Shown here: piece by piece, positions 42,468 to 50,266 of the stretch
Layout of the letters: every line of letters begins with the position of its first letter
Position numbering within the stretch: the first letter of the stretch is position 1
Source: Paractinoplanes tereljensis
GTDB lineage: Bacteria; Actinomycetota; Actinomycetes; Mycobacteriales; Micromonosporaceae
Reading direction: 5' to 3'
Assembly: GCF_016862435.1 (NCBI RefSeq)
Contig: NZ_BOMY01000054.1
Location: forward strand, 38,619-102,618
Length of the DNA stretch: 64,000 bases
Program-made: the position numbers and the translations under genes
Notes under the pieces: model-generated
Database searches by the model: none
The model's input: only the letters and a program-made list of their open reading frames with translations
What the model was told of the DNA's origin: nothing

Positions 42468-42497
42468 CCTAGACCGAAGTCGGGTGGACGGCGGGGG

Positions 42498-42845
42498 TCA
42501 GGCGGCCGCGACCTCGGCGGGCCAGGAGAACTCGGCGACCCCGGCGTCGGGCACGTCAACCTCGGCGAGCGCGGTCACCGGGTCCTGCCAAACCGTGTAC
42601 CGGCCGGCCGGGAGGCTGTCGATGACGACGCTCCAGATCACCCCGGAACGCACGTACCGAGCTCGAACCGCAGCGTGCGTACGGTGTGCCGGGTCGTTGA
42701 CCGGGCTGACCTCGATCTCGTGTCCGTGCAGGCGGCCGGGGGTGTGAATCACCAGGGCCCCGATGCCGGCACCGATGTTGAGGACGACCGTGCCCTGTCC
42801 GGACGGGGCCATCGTGTGATGGTGGTGGTGATCGTGACTGATCAT
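42498..42845 (-). CDS. Small protein with His-rich N-terminus, coupled to DUF4331 gene
   Basis: The 115-residue protein begins MISHDHHHHHTMAPSGQG, a natural metal-binding stretch. A compact beta domain follows (VVLNIGAGIGALVIHTPGRL, HGHEIEVSPVND, GVIWSVVIDSLPAGRYTVWQ). Similar actinobacterial proteins exist with automatic names such as phospholipase, which I do not trust. Its ATG overlaps the DUF4331 stop as ATGA, so the two are translated together. A role in metal handling is possible. It has no signal peptide, hence is probably cytosolic. Confidence 0.8.
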   Translation of the reverse strand: MISHDHHHHHTMAPSGQGTVVLNIGAGIGALVIHTPGRLHGHEIEVSPVNDPAHRTHAAVRARYVRSGVIWSVVIDSLPAGRYTVWQDPVTALAEVDVPDAGVAEFSWPAEVAAA

Positions 42846-44233
42846 GGATTGTTGAACCCATCGAACGGCGTACCCAGGAAGGGGAATTTCTTCAGCAGGG
42901 GGGCACTGGCGTCCTTGATGCTCAGGCCCTGCTCGACCAGACCCGACGCGGCGTCCGGCTTGAACGTGTCGTCGACCAGCGCGAAGGTCGCTCCGGCCAC
43001 CGCCTTGATCGAGATCGACACCACGTCGTCCTCGATCCGGCGCCCGTTCGGGAAACCGGCCAGGTCGCCGTCGAGGATGCCGAACTTCTTCGGCGCCTTC
43101 ACCGGCGGGATCGCGGTGTTCAGCCGCAGCATGTCGGCCTTGGTGTCGCCGGTCGCGTTCTGGAAGCCGTCGATCAGCCCGTCCGGGATGCCGGTGAGCA
43201 GGATCGCGACCAGGTCGGCGCGGGGCGTCTTGGCCTTGTTGAGCGCGGCCAGGTTGTCGAACAGGCCCGGGTAGAGCACCGGCAGCAGCCCGGCGAGCTC
43301 CGGCTGCTCGACGAACTTGGAGAACCGCTTGTCCTCCTTGGGCTCCAGGCTGTTGAACAGGTCCTTCTGCGCCATCGGGATGACGACCTCGTTGACCAGC
43401 GGGTTGCCCAGCCGGGAGACCTGCACCTGGGGGCCGACCTCGACGTCCGCGTTCTTCTTGTCGCCCTGGCGCACCTGCACCTGGCGGCGGCTCGCCGACG
43501 TCCACACGCCGATCACGGCGCCCGGGTCGCTCGCGCGGACCTTCTTCTTGCCGTCCCGGCGCACCATGTGCAGCGGGATCTGCAGGGCGATCGAGTGCAC
43601 GTTCAGCTTGTCCAGGGCGTTGACCGCCTTGCCCGCGTAGTTGAACAGGCTCGCGCCGACCAGGTGCTTGTCCTGGAACGGGCGCAGGGTGCCGAGGTCG
43701 AAGATCGAGCCCAGGTCGACGAAGAAGGCGTCGGCGCGCTGGCCGGCGAAGACCTTCTCACCGGTCTTCAGGCTGGCCACCGCGTCGGAGGCGAGCTTCG
43801 CGTAGTCCGGGATCGAGATCTTGCCGACGTTGCAGGGCGGGCAGGGCAGCTTCGAGTGCAGCACCGTGCTCTTGCCGTGCGCGTCGACCTTGGTCACCGA
43901 GAAGAACTGCCGGCGGTTCCAGTTCTCGTCGTCGAGCGACTTGATCTGGCCGGTGTTGTACAGGAACGTGTTGTTGTTGCGCAGCTCGGTGCGGAACCGG
44001 AACTGGTACGTGATGTCCGGTCGCGCGTCACCGTTGGCGTCGATGTGAATCTCGTACAGAACGTCGTCACCGAACTCGAAGAAGTTCGGGCCACTGGCCG
44101 GCAGCTGCATCGGAACGTAGTTCGCGATGATCGTCACAGTGTCCGGGTCGTCCGGGCTGACGAACGCGTAGAGGTCCGACGAGTCGGCAACCGGGTCCTT
44201 GCTGATTTCCGGAGCTTCACGGTGCGAAGACAT
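42842..44233 (-). CDS. DUF4331 family protein
   Basis: The 463-residue protein begins MSSHREAPEISKDPVADSSD, the usual DUF4331 opening, and continues through YAFVSPDDPDTVTIIANYVP, PNFFEFGDDVLYEIHIDANG and ITYQFRFRTELRNNNTFLYN. The late part has PLVNEVVIP and GIPDGLIDGFQN. DUF4331 proteins are widespread, often in secreted or stress-related loci, and have no assigned function. There is no obvious signal peptide here. A CPPC pair sits at about residue 131 (SKLPCPPCNVGK), which could be redox active or bind metal. The gene lies 16 bp after a small Tat-exported protein gene. Confidence 0.92.
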   Translation of the reverse strand: MSSHREAPEISKDPVADSSDLYAFVSPDDPDTVTIIANYVPMQLPASGPNFFEFGDDVLYEIHIDANGDARPDITYQFRFRTELRNNNTFLYNTGQIKSLDDENWNRRQFFSVTKVDAHGKSTVLHSKLPCPPCNVGKISIPDYAKLASDAVASLKTGEKVFAGQRADAFFVDLGSIFDLGTLRPFQDKHLVGASLFNYAGKAVNALDKLNVHSIALQIPLHMVRRDGKKKVRASDPGAVIGVWTSASRRQVQVRQGDKKNADVEVGPQVQVSRLGNPLVNEVVIPMAQKDLFNSLEPKEDKRFSKFVEQPELAGLLPVLYPGLFDNLAALNKAKTPRADLVAILLTGIPDGLIDGFQNATGDTKADMLRLNTAIPPVKAPKKFGILDGDLAGFPNGRRIEDDVVSISIKAVAGATFALVDDTFKPDAASGLVEQGLSIKDASAPLLKKFPFLGTPFDGFNNP

Positions 44234-44249
44234 TTAGTAAAGCTCCCCT

Positions 44250-44525
44250 TCAGGCTTTCGCGGCTTTGACGAGTTCGGCGGCAAGCTTCTTGTTCGTGAC
44301 CGTCTTTTTCGATCCGCCCTTGAAAATGTCGATGGTGCCCTTCGACGCATCCCGCACCGAGATCACCAACGCCTGGCCATCGTCCTTCGCCTCGCTCTCA
44401 CCTGCGAGGCTGAGCCCGGCAACACCGGCAACCGAGACGCCCACGCCGGCTGTTGCGGCGATGGTGAGAACCTTGCGGCGGGACAGGCGGCTTTGCGCCC
44501 GGCTGCCGTAACGAACACGACTCAT
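44250..44525 (-). CDS. Small Tat-exported protein
   Basis: The 91-residue protein has an SRRKVLTI twin-arginine motif at about 15-22, then a hydrophobic stretch (AATAGVGVSVAGVAGLSLAG) and a likely cleavage site. The mature part is about 50 residues with SVRDASKGTIDIFKGGSKKT. Export in folded form suggests a cofactor or a partner carried along (hitchhiking). It is 16 bp upstream of the DUF4331 gene, in the same operon, so the DUF4331 protein may depend on it. No domain is recognised in the mature peptide. Confidence 0.85.
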   Translation of the reverse strand: MSRVRYGSRAQSRLSRRKVLTIAATAGVGVSVAGVAGLSLAGESEAKDDGQALVISVRDASKGTIDIFKGGSKKTVTNKKLAAELVKAAKA

Positions 44526-44612
44526 GGTCGGCCTTTCGTCATTTCGCTTCGGTTGGACTGGAACGGCTTACAGCGTCGACGACCATCAGTACGAAGGCCG
44601 AGCCGTTGCGGT

Positions 44613-45509
44613 TCAACGGTTTTCGCGACGCCTGCGCAGAAGTCCTCCGATGACCGCCCAGGCGAGGAATCCGCCGCCCAGCAGGACGGCGCCCAGGATG
44701 ATCTGATGACCCAGGGTGACCTGCTTGTCCTCACTCACGGTGGTGATGGCCTGGGGTGCCGCTGAGGTCGTCTCCACCGTTTCCGGAATTTCCGAAGTTT
44801 CCGCCGGGGCCGGCGCGGCTGTGGTGGTGACAGCCGGCTTGGCGGTCGGCTTCGCGGTCGCCTTCACCACGGCCGGGGACGGCGACGCGGCCACGGTCTT
44901 GAACACCAGATCCGAACAGGAGTAGTAGGTGTCCGCCGTGCTGGAGGTCTGCCAGACGATGTAGAGGATCTGCCGCCCGGTCCGGTCCTTGGGCAGCTTG
45001 ACGCTCATCGAGTAGGACCCGCTGGTCAGCGGCGGATCCTTGATCTCGGTGAGTTCGCTCAGGGCGCCCCAGGTGAGCTTCTGGGTGGGAGTGAACCCCT
45101 GCTTGGTCAGATAGATCCGGAAACTCCCCTGGTGCGGCAGCGTCGCCCGGTACTTGATCGGCAAAGTCTTCCCACCGGTCACCGTGGTCGACGGAAAGTC
45201 GTCCCGGGCGATGTCGAGCCCCTTGAACTGCGACAACCCGCCACTGCACAGCTCCCCGTCGGGCACGAACTTCTTGTCGTTCCCGTTCACGTTCGCCACC
45301 CGAAGGTTGTCGAACGTGCCGAACGCCCCGCCGTTGGCCTTCAGCGCCGCCTTGCAAGCCGCCGTATCGGTAGCCGTCCCACCGCCGGCCGCACAGGCCG
45401 CGGTCCGGCTGATCGGCGAGGTGGGTGCGCCGTGTGCGAACGCGGGCAGCGCGGGCATCAATGGCACGAGCGCCGCAACAGCGGCGACGGCGGCGAGTCG
45501 GCGGATCAT
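44613..45509 (-). CDS. AA10 lytic polysaccharide monooxygenase (chitin-type), membrane-anchored
   Basis: The 298-residue protein has a signal peptide (MIRRLAAVAAVAALVP, cut after AFA), so His26 becomes the mature N-terminus of the copper histidine brace. The second brace His is in ATLPHQGSFRIY (His126). LSQFKGLDIARDDFPSTTV and VWQTSSTADTYYSCSDLVF match AA10 enzymes acting on chitin or cellulose. A Thr/Pro linker leads to a C-terminal transmembrane helix (about 264-285) and a RRRRENR tail, so the enzyme is tethered to the cell, unlike most secreted AA10. ATG 45509 is chosen as it starts the signal peptide. Copper is needed. Confidence 0.9.
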   Translation of the reverse strand: MIRRLAAVAAVAALVPLMPALPAFAHGAPTSPISRTAACAAGGGTATDTAACKAALKANGGAFGTFDNLRVANVNGNDKKFVPDGELCSGGLSQFKGLDIARDDFPSTTVTGGKTLPIKYRATLPHQGSFRIYLTKQGFTPTQKLTWGALSELTEIKDPPLTSGSYSMSVKLPKDRTGRQILYIVWQTSSTADTYYSCSDLVFKTVAASPSPAVVKATAKPTAKPAVTTTAAPAPAETSEIPETVETTSAAPQAITTVSEDKQVTLGHQIILGAVLLGGGFLAWAVIGGLLRRRRENR

Positions 45510-45643
45510 GACGTACTCCAGAATCTCGGCGGCGGGGCCGGGCAGGCTCCGCACGGAGAAGTACGCAGATGCCCGGTCAGCCGTTCACCTTTCAACCCGG
45601 TGTGATTGCATGGCGAGGTTCGTATCCAACCCGGAGGAGAGTT

Positions 45644-46012
45644 ATGGAAAAGCCCGAGATCGGCCCGATCCAGGGCGACCCGCCCGCCGACCTGGTCATC
45701 GAGGACATCACGGTTGGCGACGGCCCCGAGGCGTCCGCCGGCCAGACGGTGATCGTGCACTACGTGGGCGTCTCCCACTCGACCGGCGCCCAGTTCGACG
45801 CCTCGTGGGACCGCGGTGACACGTTCGACTTCCCGCTGGGTGCCGGCCACGTCATCGGCGGCTGGGACCAGGGCGTCCAGGGCATGAAGGTGGGCGGCCG
45901 CCGCAAGCTGACCATCCCGCCGCACCTGGGCTACGGCGCCCGCGGCGCCGGCGGCGTCATCAAGCCCAACGAGACGCTGATCTTCGTAGTCGACCTGATC
46001 GGCGTGAAGTAG
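45644..46012 (+). CDS. FKBP-type peptidyl-prolyl isomerase
   Basis: The 122-residue cytosolic protein speeds proline isomerisation during folding. It has LVIEDITVGDGPEASAGQTV, VHYVGVSHSTGAQFDASWDRG, PLGAGHVIGGWDQGVQGM and LTIPPHLGYGARGAG, the FKBP core. GGAGGAG at 45632-45638 supports ATG 45644. It is divergent from the LPMO gene across 134 bp. A 14-bp perfect hairpin (46028-46061) right after the stop should terminate it. The length is that of single-domain FKBPs of actinobacteria. Confidence 0.92.
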   Translation: MEKPEIGPIQGDPPADLVIEDITVGDGPEASAGQTVIVHYVGVSHSTGAQFDASWDRGDTFDFPLGAGHVIGGWDQGVQGMKVGGRRKLTIPPHLGYGARGAGGVIKPNETLIFVVDLIGVK

Positions 46013-46027
46013 GTCTCAGGCAGGACG

Positions 46028-46061
46028 GGAGGGAGGCGGGCTCAGCGGCCCGCCTCCCTCC
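46028..46061 (+). terminator. Strong hairpin terminator after FKBP gene
   Basis: GGAGGGAGGCGGGC (46028-46041) pairs perfectly with GCCCGCCTCCCTCC (46048-46061), a 14-bp stem with a six-base loop, 16 bp after the FKBP stop. No T tract follows; such U-less hairpins are common in high-GC actinobacteria. Confidence 0.75.
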
Positions 46062-46075
46062 GGCGTTCCGGCATG

Positions 46076-46145
46076 GTTGACGTGTTGATCGTCAATGTTG
46101 ATGCAGTCGAGTCAACATGACCGCGTCAACACGTCAACATGACGC
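46076..46145. promoter_or_regulatory. Second GTCAAC/GTTGAC array, with 13-bp perfect inverted repeat
   Basis: GTTGACGTGTTGA (46076-46088) and TCAACACGTCAAC (46126-46138) are perfect inverted copies, with more GTCAA, GTTGA and GTCAACATGAC elements between and after them. The core equals that of the array between the citrate synthase genes at 5.8 kb. It lies between two convergent gene ends, where no promoter is expected, so its role is unclear: a distant regulator site, a DNA-organising site or a remnant. Confidence 0.65.
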
Positions 46146-46209
46146 GTTCCGCGCTTCGCACAGCCCGCGTCGGCACTCAACCTGGCCAGCGCATCGACCG
46201 GCCGCCGCC

Positions 46210-46335
46210 ACAGGCCGTACCGCCCGGTCGCTGGCGCAGGCCGCACCACCAGGTGGCCGGCGCAGGGCCGGGCGGCCGCCGCAGGCCGCACCGCCAGGTG
46301 GCCGCCGCAAGCCGCACCGGCGGGTGGGTGGCGCC
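46210..46335. repeat. Degenerate GC-rich repeat, about 27-bp period
   Basis: Near-identical 29-bp copies at 46236-46264 and 46281-46309 share the core GCAGGCCGCACC and CCAGGTGGCCG. More diverged units lie before (from 46210) and after (to 46335). Unit spacings are near 27 and 45 bp. The rest of 46146-46340 holds no gene. Confidence 0.6.
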
Positions 46336-46340
46336 GGTCG

Positions 46341-47540
46341 TCAGCTGAACAGGCGCAGGTCGATTGAGTCGGCCATGGCGCGCTGGCCGGCGATGTTCGG
46401 GTGCAGGTGGTCGGCCTGGTAGGCCGGTAGCACCTGGGCCGGGTTCTCCGGATCGCGGATCGCCGCGTCGAAGTCGGCCACCCCGTCAAAGCTGCGGCTG
46501 GTCCGCACCCAGGCGTTGACCTGCTGGCGGACCGCCTCCTGCGCCGGGCTGAAGCAGCCGGAATCGCAGCCGTAGGGCGTAATGGTCGCCCCGATCACCC
46601 GGATCCCCGCCGCCCGCGAACGCTGAGCGATCGTCCGCAGCCCGGCGATCAGGTCCTCGGCCGTAGCGTTGTAGCCGATGTCGTTGATCCCGTCGGCCAG
46701 GATCAGATAGCGCGCCCCGGTCTGCAGCCGAACGTCCGCCTTCTCCCGCGCGAGCCCCGAGATGCTGGTCCCGGCCCCGCAGCAGTCGGTCCGGTCGGTG
46801 AGCACCTGATTGCCACCGATCCCCTGGTTGAGCACCCCGTACCGCCCATCGAGCCGCCCGGCCAGCACGTCGGTCCAGCGGTCGTTGCCGTTCCAGGTCG
46901 TGTAGGCCCCGTCGGTGATCGAGTCGCCGAGCGCCACGATGCTCCCGCGCACCGCCCGCCCCGCCCGCACGTCGACCCCGTCCAGCCAGAACCACGAACT
47001 GAGATAGCCGGTGAACGCCGCGGCGTCCCCGCGTACCTGGTTCCCGGCCGCCACGAACTGCGTCCCCTGGGCGGCGTCATGTCCGGTGATCGCGGCCGCA
47101 TCACCGCCGGCCGTGACGTAGACGTCGACCGCGAGATCCTGTCCGTAGGCGACGCTCAAGTCGACCGGATCGCTCACCACCGAGGCGCCGACCGGGATCG
47201 TGACCGAGCCGCGCCCGCGGAAGGTGACCGCGCGCGAGGTGCCGGGCACGAGGCCGGCCGACCCGGAGGCCGCCGCCCGGGCCACGCCGACGGTGCCGAA
47301 CGTCACGTCGGCGGCGCCGAAGGTGTTGGACAACCGCACCCGCAGCGATGAGCCACCTACGGTGGGATGAACGAGCATGCGCAGCGTCTGCTCGTGGAAG
47401 GCCGGGCCGGCCTCACGTTGCGGGCTGGTCGCCCACCCGCCGGTCCAGGACGGCGAGGCCTCGGCGGCGGGTGCGGACAGCACGGTCAGGACGGCGGCCA
47501 GGGCCAACCCCAAGGCGACGGCACGACGGCGCGGCCTCAT
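46341..47540 (-). CDS. Secreted SGNH/GDSL hydrolase
   Basis: The 399-residue protein has a signal peptide (VALGLALAAVLTVLSAPAAE), an N-terminal beta domain and an SGNH esterase domain with LGDSITDGAY (block I Ser), GIGGNQVL (Gly block), DGINDIGYN (Asn block) and DHLHPN (catalytic Asp-His). It probably deacylates polysaccharide or lipid outside the cell. The N-terminal half (about 40-190) is beta-rich, as in GDSL enzymes with a carbohydrate-binding jelly roll. It is followed by repeats and converges with the FKBP gene 328 bp away. Confidence 0.9.
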   Translation of the reverse strand: MRPRRRAVALGLALAAVLTVLSAPAAEASPSWTGGWATSPQREAGPAFHEQTLRMLVHPTVGGSSLRVRLSNTFGAADVTFGTVGVARAAASGSAGLVPGTSRAVTFRGRGSVTIPVGASVVSDPVDLSVAYGQDLAVDVYVTAGGDAAAITGHDAAQGTQFVAAGNQVRGDAAAFTGYLSSWFWLDGVDVRAGRAVRGSIVALGDSITDGAYTTWNGNDRWTDVLAGRLDGRYGVLNQGIGGNQVLTDRTDCCGAGTSISGLAREKADVRLQTGARYLILADGINDIGYNATAEDLIAGLRTIAQRSRAAGIRVIGATITPYGCDSGCFSPAQEAVRQQVNAWVRTSRSFDGVADFDAAIRDPENPAQVLPAYQADHLHPNIAGQRAMADSIDLRLFS

Positions 47541-47645
47541 GAGGTCAGATCCATAAGTATCAATGTTTTGGGCATGTTGCCGATAGTTGTCGAATCGCTT
47601 CGACGAAGCAACCCCGTCCCACCCCGGTCTTCACCCCCGGAGGGA

Positions 47646-48999
47646 TCAGCCGGACTCCAGCAGCGCGGCCAGCGACTCGGGCTCCAGGCGGGCCACCGCG
47701 GACAGGTACAGCCACCAGGCCTCGGACGTCAACGCCTCGCCGAGCAGATGACGGGCGGGCGGCTCCCGGCCGGCCCGGCACAGGACGTCGGCGATGCGCA
47801 GGCGCACGTCCGCGTGCTGGCTCGATCCGTATCCGGCGAGCGGTTCGGTGGCCAAGGCCAGCACCCGATCCACCCGCTCGCCGTCGTGCCCCGCCGCGAT
47901 CAGGGCGAGGGCCAGGCCGGCGGCGGCCAAGGCCCGCTCGCGCACACTGCCGATGACCTGGATATCGGCCTCGGCCTTCTCGAACGCGACCGCGGCGCAG
48001 CGGGTGCCAGGCGGGCACGTCGTCGGGGATCGGCGGGTTCGGGCGGCCGGCCACGACGACCCGCATTCCGTCCGGCGGGTTGGCCGGGAGCAGCGCGGCG
48101 ATGCTGTAGGAGTTCGGGCCGGCGGTCACGCCCCGGTCCTCGTCCAGCCCGTCGACCAGCAGGATCAGCCGCCGGTCGGAGGCTCGGCAGAGCTTGGCGG
48201 CGCGGTCGAGCAGGCCCAGCACGTGGGCGTCCCGGGTGGCCTCGGTCAGCAGCGGCGGGAGGTCGTCGTCGAGCAGCGCGGTGAGCTGTTCCAGCAGCAC
48301 GTCGGTGAAAGCGTGCCGGTCGTCCTGGGCGGCGAGCCGGGCGGTGATGAAGAACGGCACGACCACCATGCCGGCCGGTGGGTGCAGGGCGAACGTCGAC
48401 ATCAGCGCCGACTTGCCCGCCCACGCGGCGGCCCGCCACCACACGTAGGCGGGACCGTCGGGGCGCAGGCAGAAGTCGGCCAGCTCGGCGAGTTCCGCCT
48501 CCCGGCCGACCAGTTCGGGTGGCGCGATGCGCGCGATCTGCTGCCGGTAGGCGGACCGCACGGCCACCCGGCCGGCACCGAGCTGGATCACGTTCATCAG
48601 CCCGGCGGCGACGCCACCCCGGTCGGCGGAGATCGTCGCGGCGGCGGAACCGGGGTCGGAGCCGGCCGCGGGGTCCGGTGGCGAGTTCATCGTCACCGAG
48701 CCGATGGACCAACCTGCCACCGCACCGTTGCGGGCGCTGATGCTGACACCACCGGCGCTGAGCAGCGCGGCGAGCTTCACCGCGAAGTCGTGGTCGGACT
48801 CGGCGGCGTCCTCCAGGGACAGCGCGGCCCGCCGCCGGGTGCGCTCGCCGGCCACTCCGGCCGTAGCCTCGGCTCGCAGGGCGGCCAGCGCGGAGTCGTC
48901 ACCGAGTTTCGTCGCTACCAGATCGTGCAACTGCCCGGCCGTACCGTCCGCGGGCCGGCCCGAAGCGAGCCAGGCGGCGAGGAAACCCGATGGCCGCAT
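47646..48999 (-). pseudogene. NACHT-like P-loop ATPase, decayed with internal deletion
   Basis: From ATG 48999 (MRPSGFLAAWLASGRP) the frame reads a small helical N-terminal domain, a linker, then a NACHT/AAA-like NTPase with PPELVGREAELAELADF, a degenerate Walker A (WWRAAAWAGKSALM, first Gly lost) and Walker B LILLVDGLDED. After VPAWHPLR near 48000 the frame is broken; a second frame (47646-47990) resumes with AFEKAEADIQVIGSVRERAL, VDRVLALATEPLAG and ends RLEPESLAALLESG, resembling TPR-like sensor repeats. The central part, normally hundreds of residues, is missing. I infer a dead STAND-type sensor ATPase. Confidence 0.65.
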
Positions 49000-49053
49000 C
49001 GGTTTCCGCCGACACCGCGTCACCTCGCAATCCACGCCGTGCGATCGAGTTTC

Positions 49054-49097
49054 GCACGGCGTGGCGAAGCCGCAAGCACGGCGTGGCGAAGCCGCAA
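49054..49097. repeat. Perfect 22-bp tandem duplication
   Basis: Copies at 49054-49075 and 49076-49097 are identical (core CACGGCGTGGCGAAGCC). A related inverted segment CACGCCGTGC lies just before at 49033-49042. It sits between the NTPase remnant and the small coupled gene and may be replication slippage. Confidence 0.8.
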
Positions 49098-49105
49098 AAG
49101 ACGGG

Positions 49106-49267
49106 TCAGCGGCGCGGGTAACCGGATCCCAGGCTGCCTACCGACGGGCGGCAGGGCGGACGGGCCGTAACCGGGTGGTCCAGTTGCGGCCCGTCCTCCT
49201 CACCCCCGGTGCGTTGCTCGAACCGGTCGTCCTCTCCCGGTTCGAGCGGCTCCCCGATCGGCGTCAC
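49106..49267 (-). CDS. Small acidic protein coupled to lipoprotein gene
   Basis: GTG 49267 overlaps the lipoprotein stop (GTGA). The 53-residue frame reads VTPIGEPLEPGEDDRFEQRT, then GGEEDGPQLDHP and ends GSLGSGYPRR. It looks unstructured and polar. Coupling and protein-like acidic composition support it, but no family is known and the stop is near the 22-bp duplication, so it may have lost its original end. Confidence 0.45.
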   Translation of the reverse strand: MTPIGEPLEPGEDDRFEQRTGGEEDGPQLDHPVTARPPCRPSVGSLGSGYPRR

Positions 49268-50139
49268 TGCGCTCCCTTCAAGGCGGCGCAGCTCTTCTCC
49301 TCGGGAAGCAGCGGGCGGAAGGTGATCGACCACTTCGCGTTGCCGCTCGTCCACGGGGTGATCGCGGTGGCGGTCTTGGCGGCGGTCAGCACCTTCGCGG
49401 TGTCGGCTCCGGTCACGTCCACGCAGCCGATGCCCAGGCCGGGGTTCATCGACGTGCCGGGCAGCGCGGGGCCGGGCCAGGCCGTTTCGGGGCTCTTCGG
49501 CTGGTCGGCGGTCGGCTCCACGTAGACGCGGGCCAGGGCGGCGATCGCGGTCGGCTGGTAGGCGACGGCCTGGGCCACGCCGGGGGCGGCCGACAACTCG
49601 CGCAGCGTTTTCACGTACGCCGCAAGTTTTGTCCGGGCTGTTCGTTGTGCCGCCGTCAGGCGGGGGTCGTTGGTCTGGGCCTCGCTCAGCGCGACCACGC
49701 TCACCGACTGGTCGCCGGCGATGACCCTGGTCGAGGGGGCGTCGGCGATGTTGGGGAAGCCGAAGTCGGCACCGTTCGTCACCCCGGCCGCTTTGCCCTT
49801 GGTGACCAGGTCCTGCACCAGTTCCGGAGTCAGCAGCTGTTCCTGCAGGTTGGGCAGGGCCGGGCCCGGATAGATCATGGTGGTCGGGCCTTCGGAGATC
49901 ATCCGGCCGTCGGCATAGATGCTCACCGCGGGGATGCGGCCGATGTTCTGCTCGGCCGGCACGAAGCCGCCGAACGACTCGACACGCAACACGAGCTCGT
50001 CCGCTCCGCCGTAGGGGGCGGGGCTGCTCGAACGGCTGTCGGGGGAAGCCGCCGCGCTGTTACCGGCGGTCTGCGCGCATGCACTGATCAGGAACAGGGG
50101 AACGGCGGCGGCCAACAGGGTGCCGCGGAGACGAGTCAT
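49264..50139 (-). CDS. Putative lipoprotein
   Basis: The 291-residue protein has a lipobox LISAC with Cys21 after a hydrophobic signal, then a Ser/Ala-rich spacer. The mature domain has ELVLRVESFGGFVPAEQNIG and PAVSIYADGRMISEGPTTMI at its start and two cysteines (GIGCVDVTG and EKSCAALKG) late that could form a disulfide. No enzyme motif is seen. It is probably anchored outside the membrane. A terminator of the neighbouring ABC operon lies just upstream (50200-50239), so it has its own promoter around 50140-50199. Confidence 0.85.
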   Translation of the reverse strand: MTRLRGTLLAAAVPLFLISACAQTAGNSAAASPDSRSSSPAPYGGADELVLRVESFGGFVPAEQNIGRIPAVSIYADGRMISEGPTTMIYPGPALPNLQEQLLTPELVQDLVTKGKAAGVTNGADFGFPNIADAPSTRVIAGDQSVSVVALSEAQTNDPRLTAAQRTARTKLAAYVKTLRELSAAPGVAQAVAYQPTAIAALARVYVEPTADQPKSPETAWPGPALPGTSMNPGLGIGCVDVTGADTAKVLTAAKTATAITPWTSGNAKWSITFRPLLPEEKSCAALKGAQ

Positions 50140-50199
50140 GCCCTGTTCGACGATCCGAACGGGCCATCGGTTCCGGCCGAAATGCGGATTTCCATAGAA

Positions 50200-50239
50200 A
50201 AGGTGGCCGACCTCGACGGGGGGCGAGGCCGGCCACCTT
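50200..50239 (-). terminator. Terminator of the ABC importer operon
   Basis: AAGGTGGCCG with CCTCG pairs with CGAGG and CGGCCACCTT across 40 bp (one mismatch). Read on the minus strand the stem is followed by TTTTC, a short U tract. It lies 28 bp after the last permease gene, in line with an intrinsic terminator for that operon. Confidence 0.8.
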
Positions 50240-50266
50240 CATTTCGGGGGCGGGGCGGAAAGCTTT

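Noticed and set aside
48999..49035. Longer N-terminus of the NTPase remnant from 49035
   Set aside because: The extra residues (MDCEVTRCRRKP) look non-coding and the next ATG gives a family-like start.
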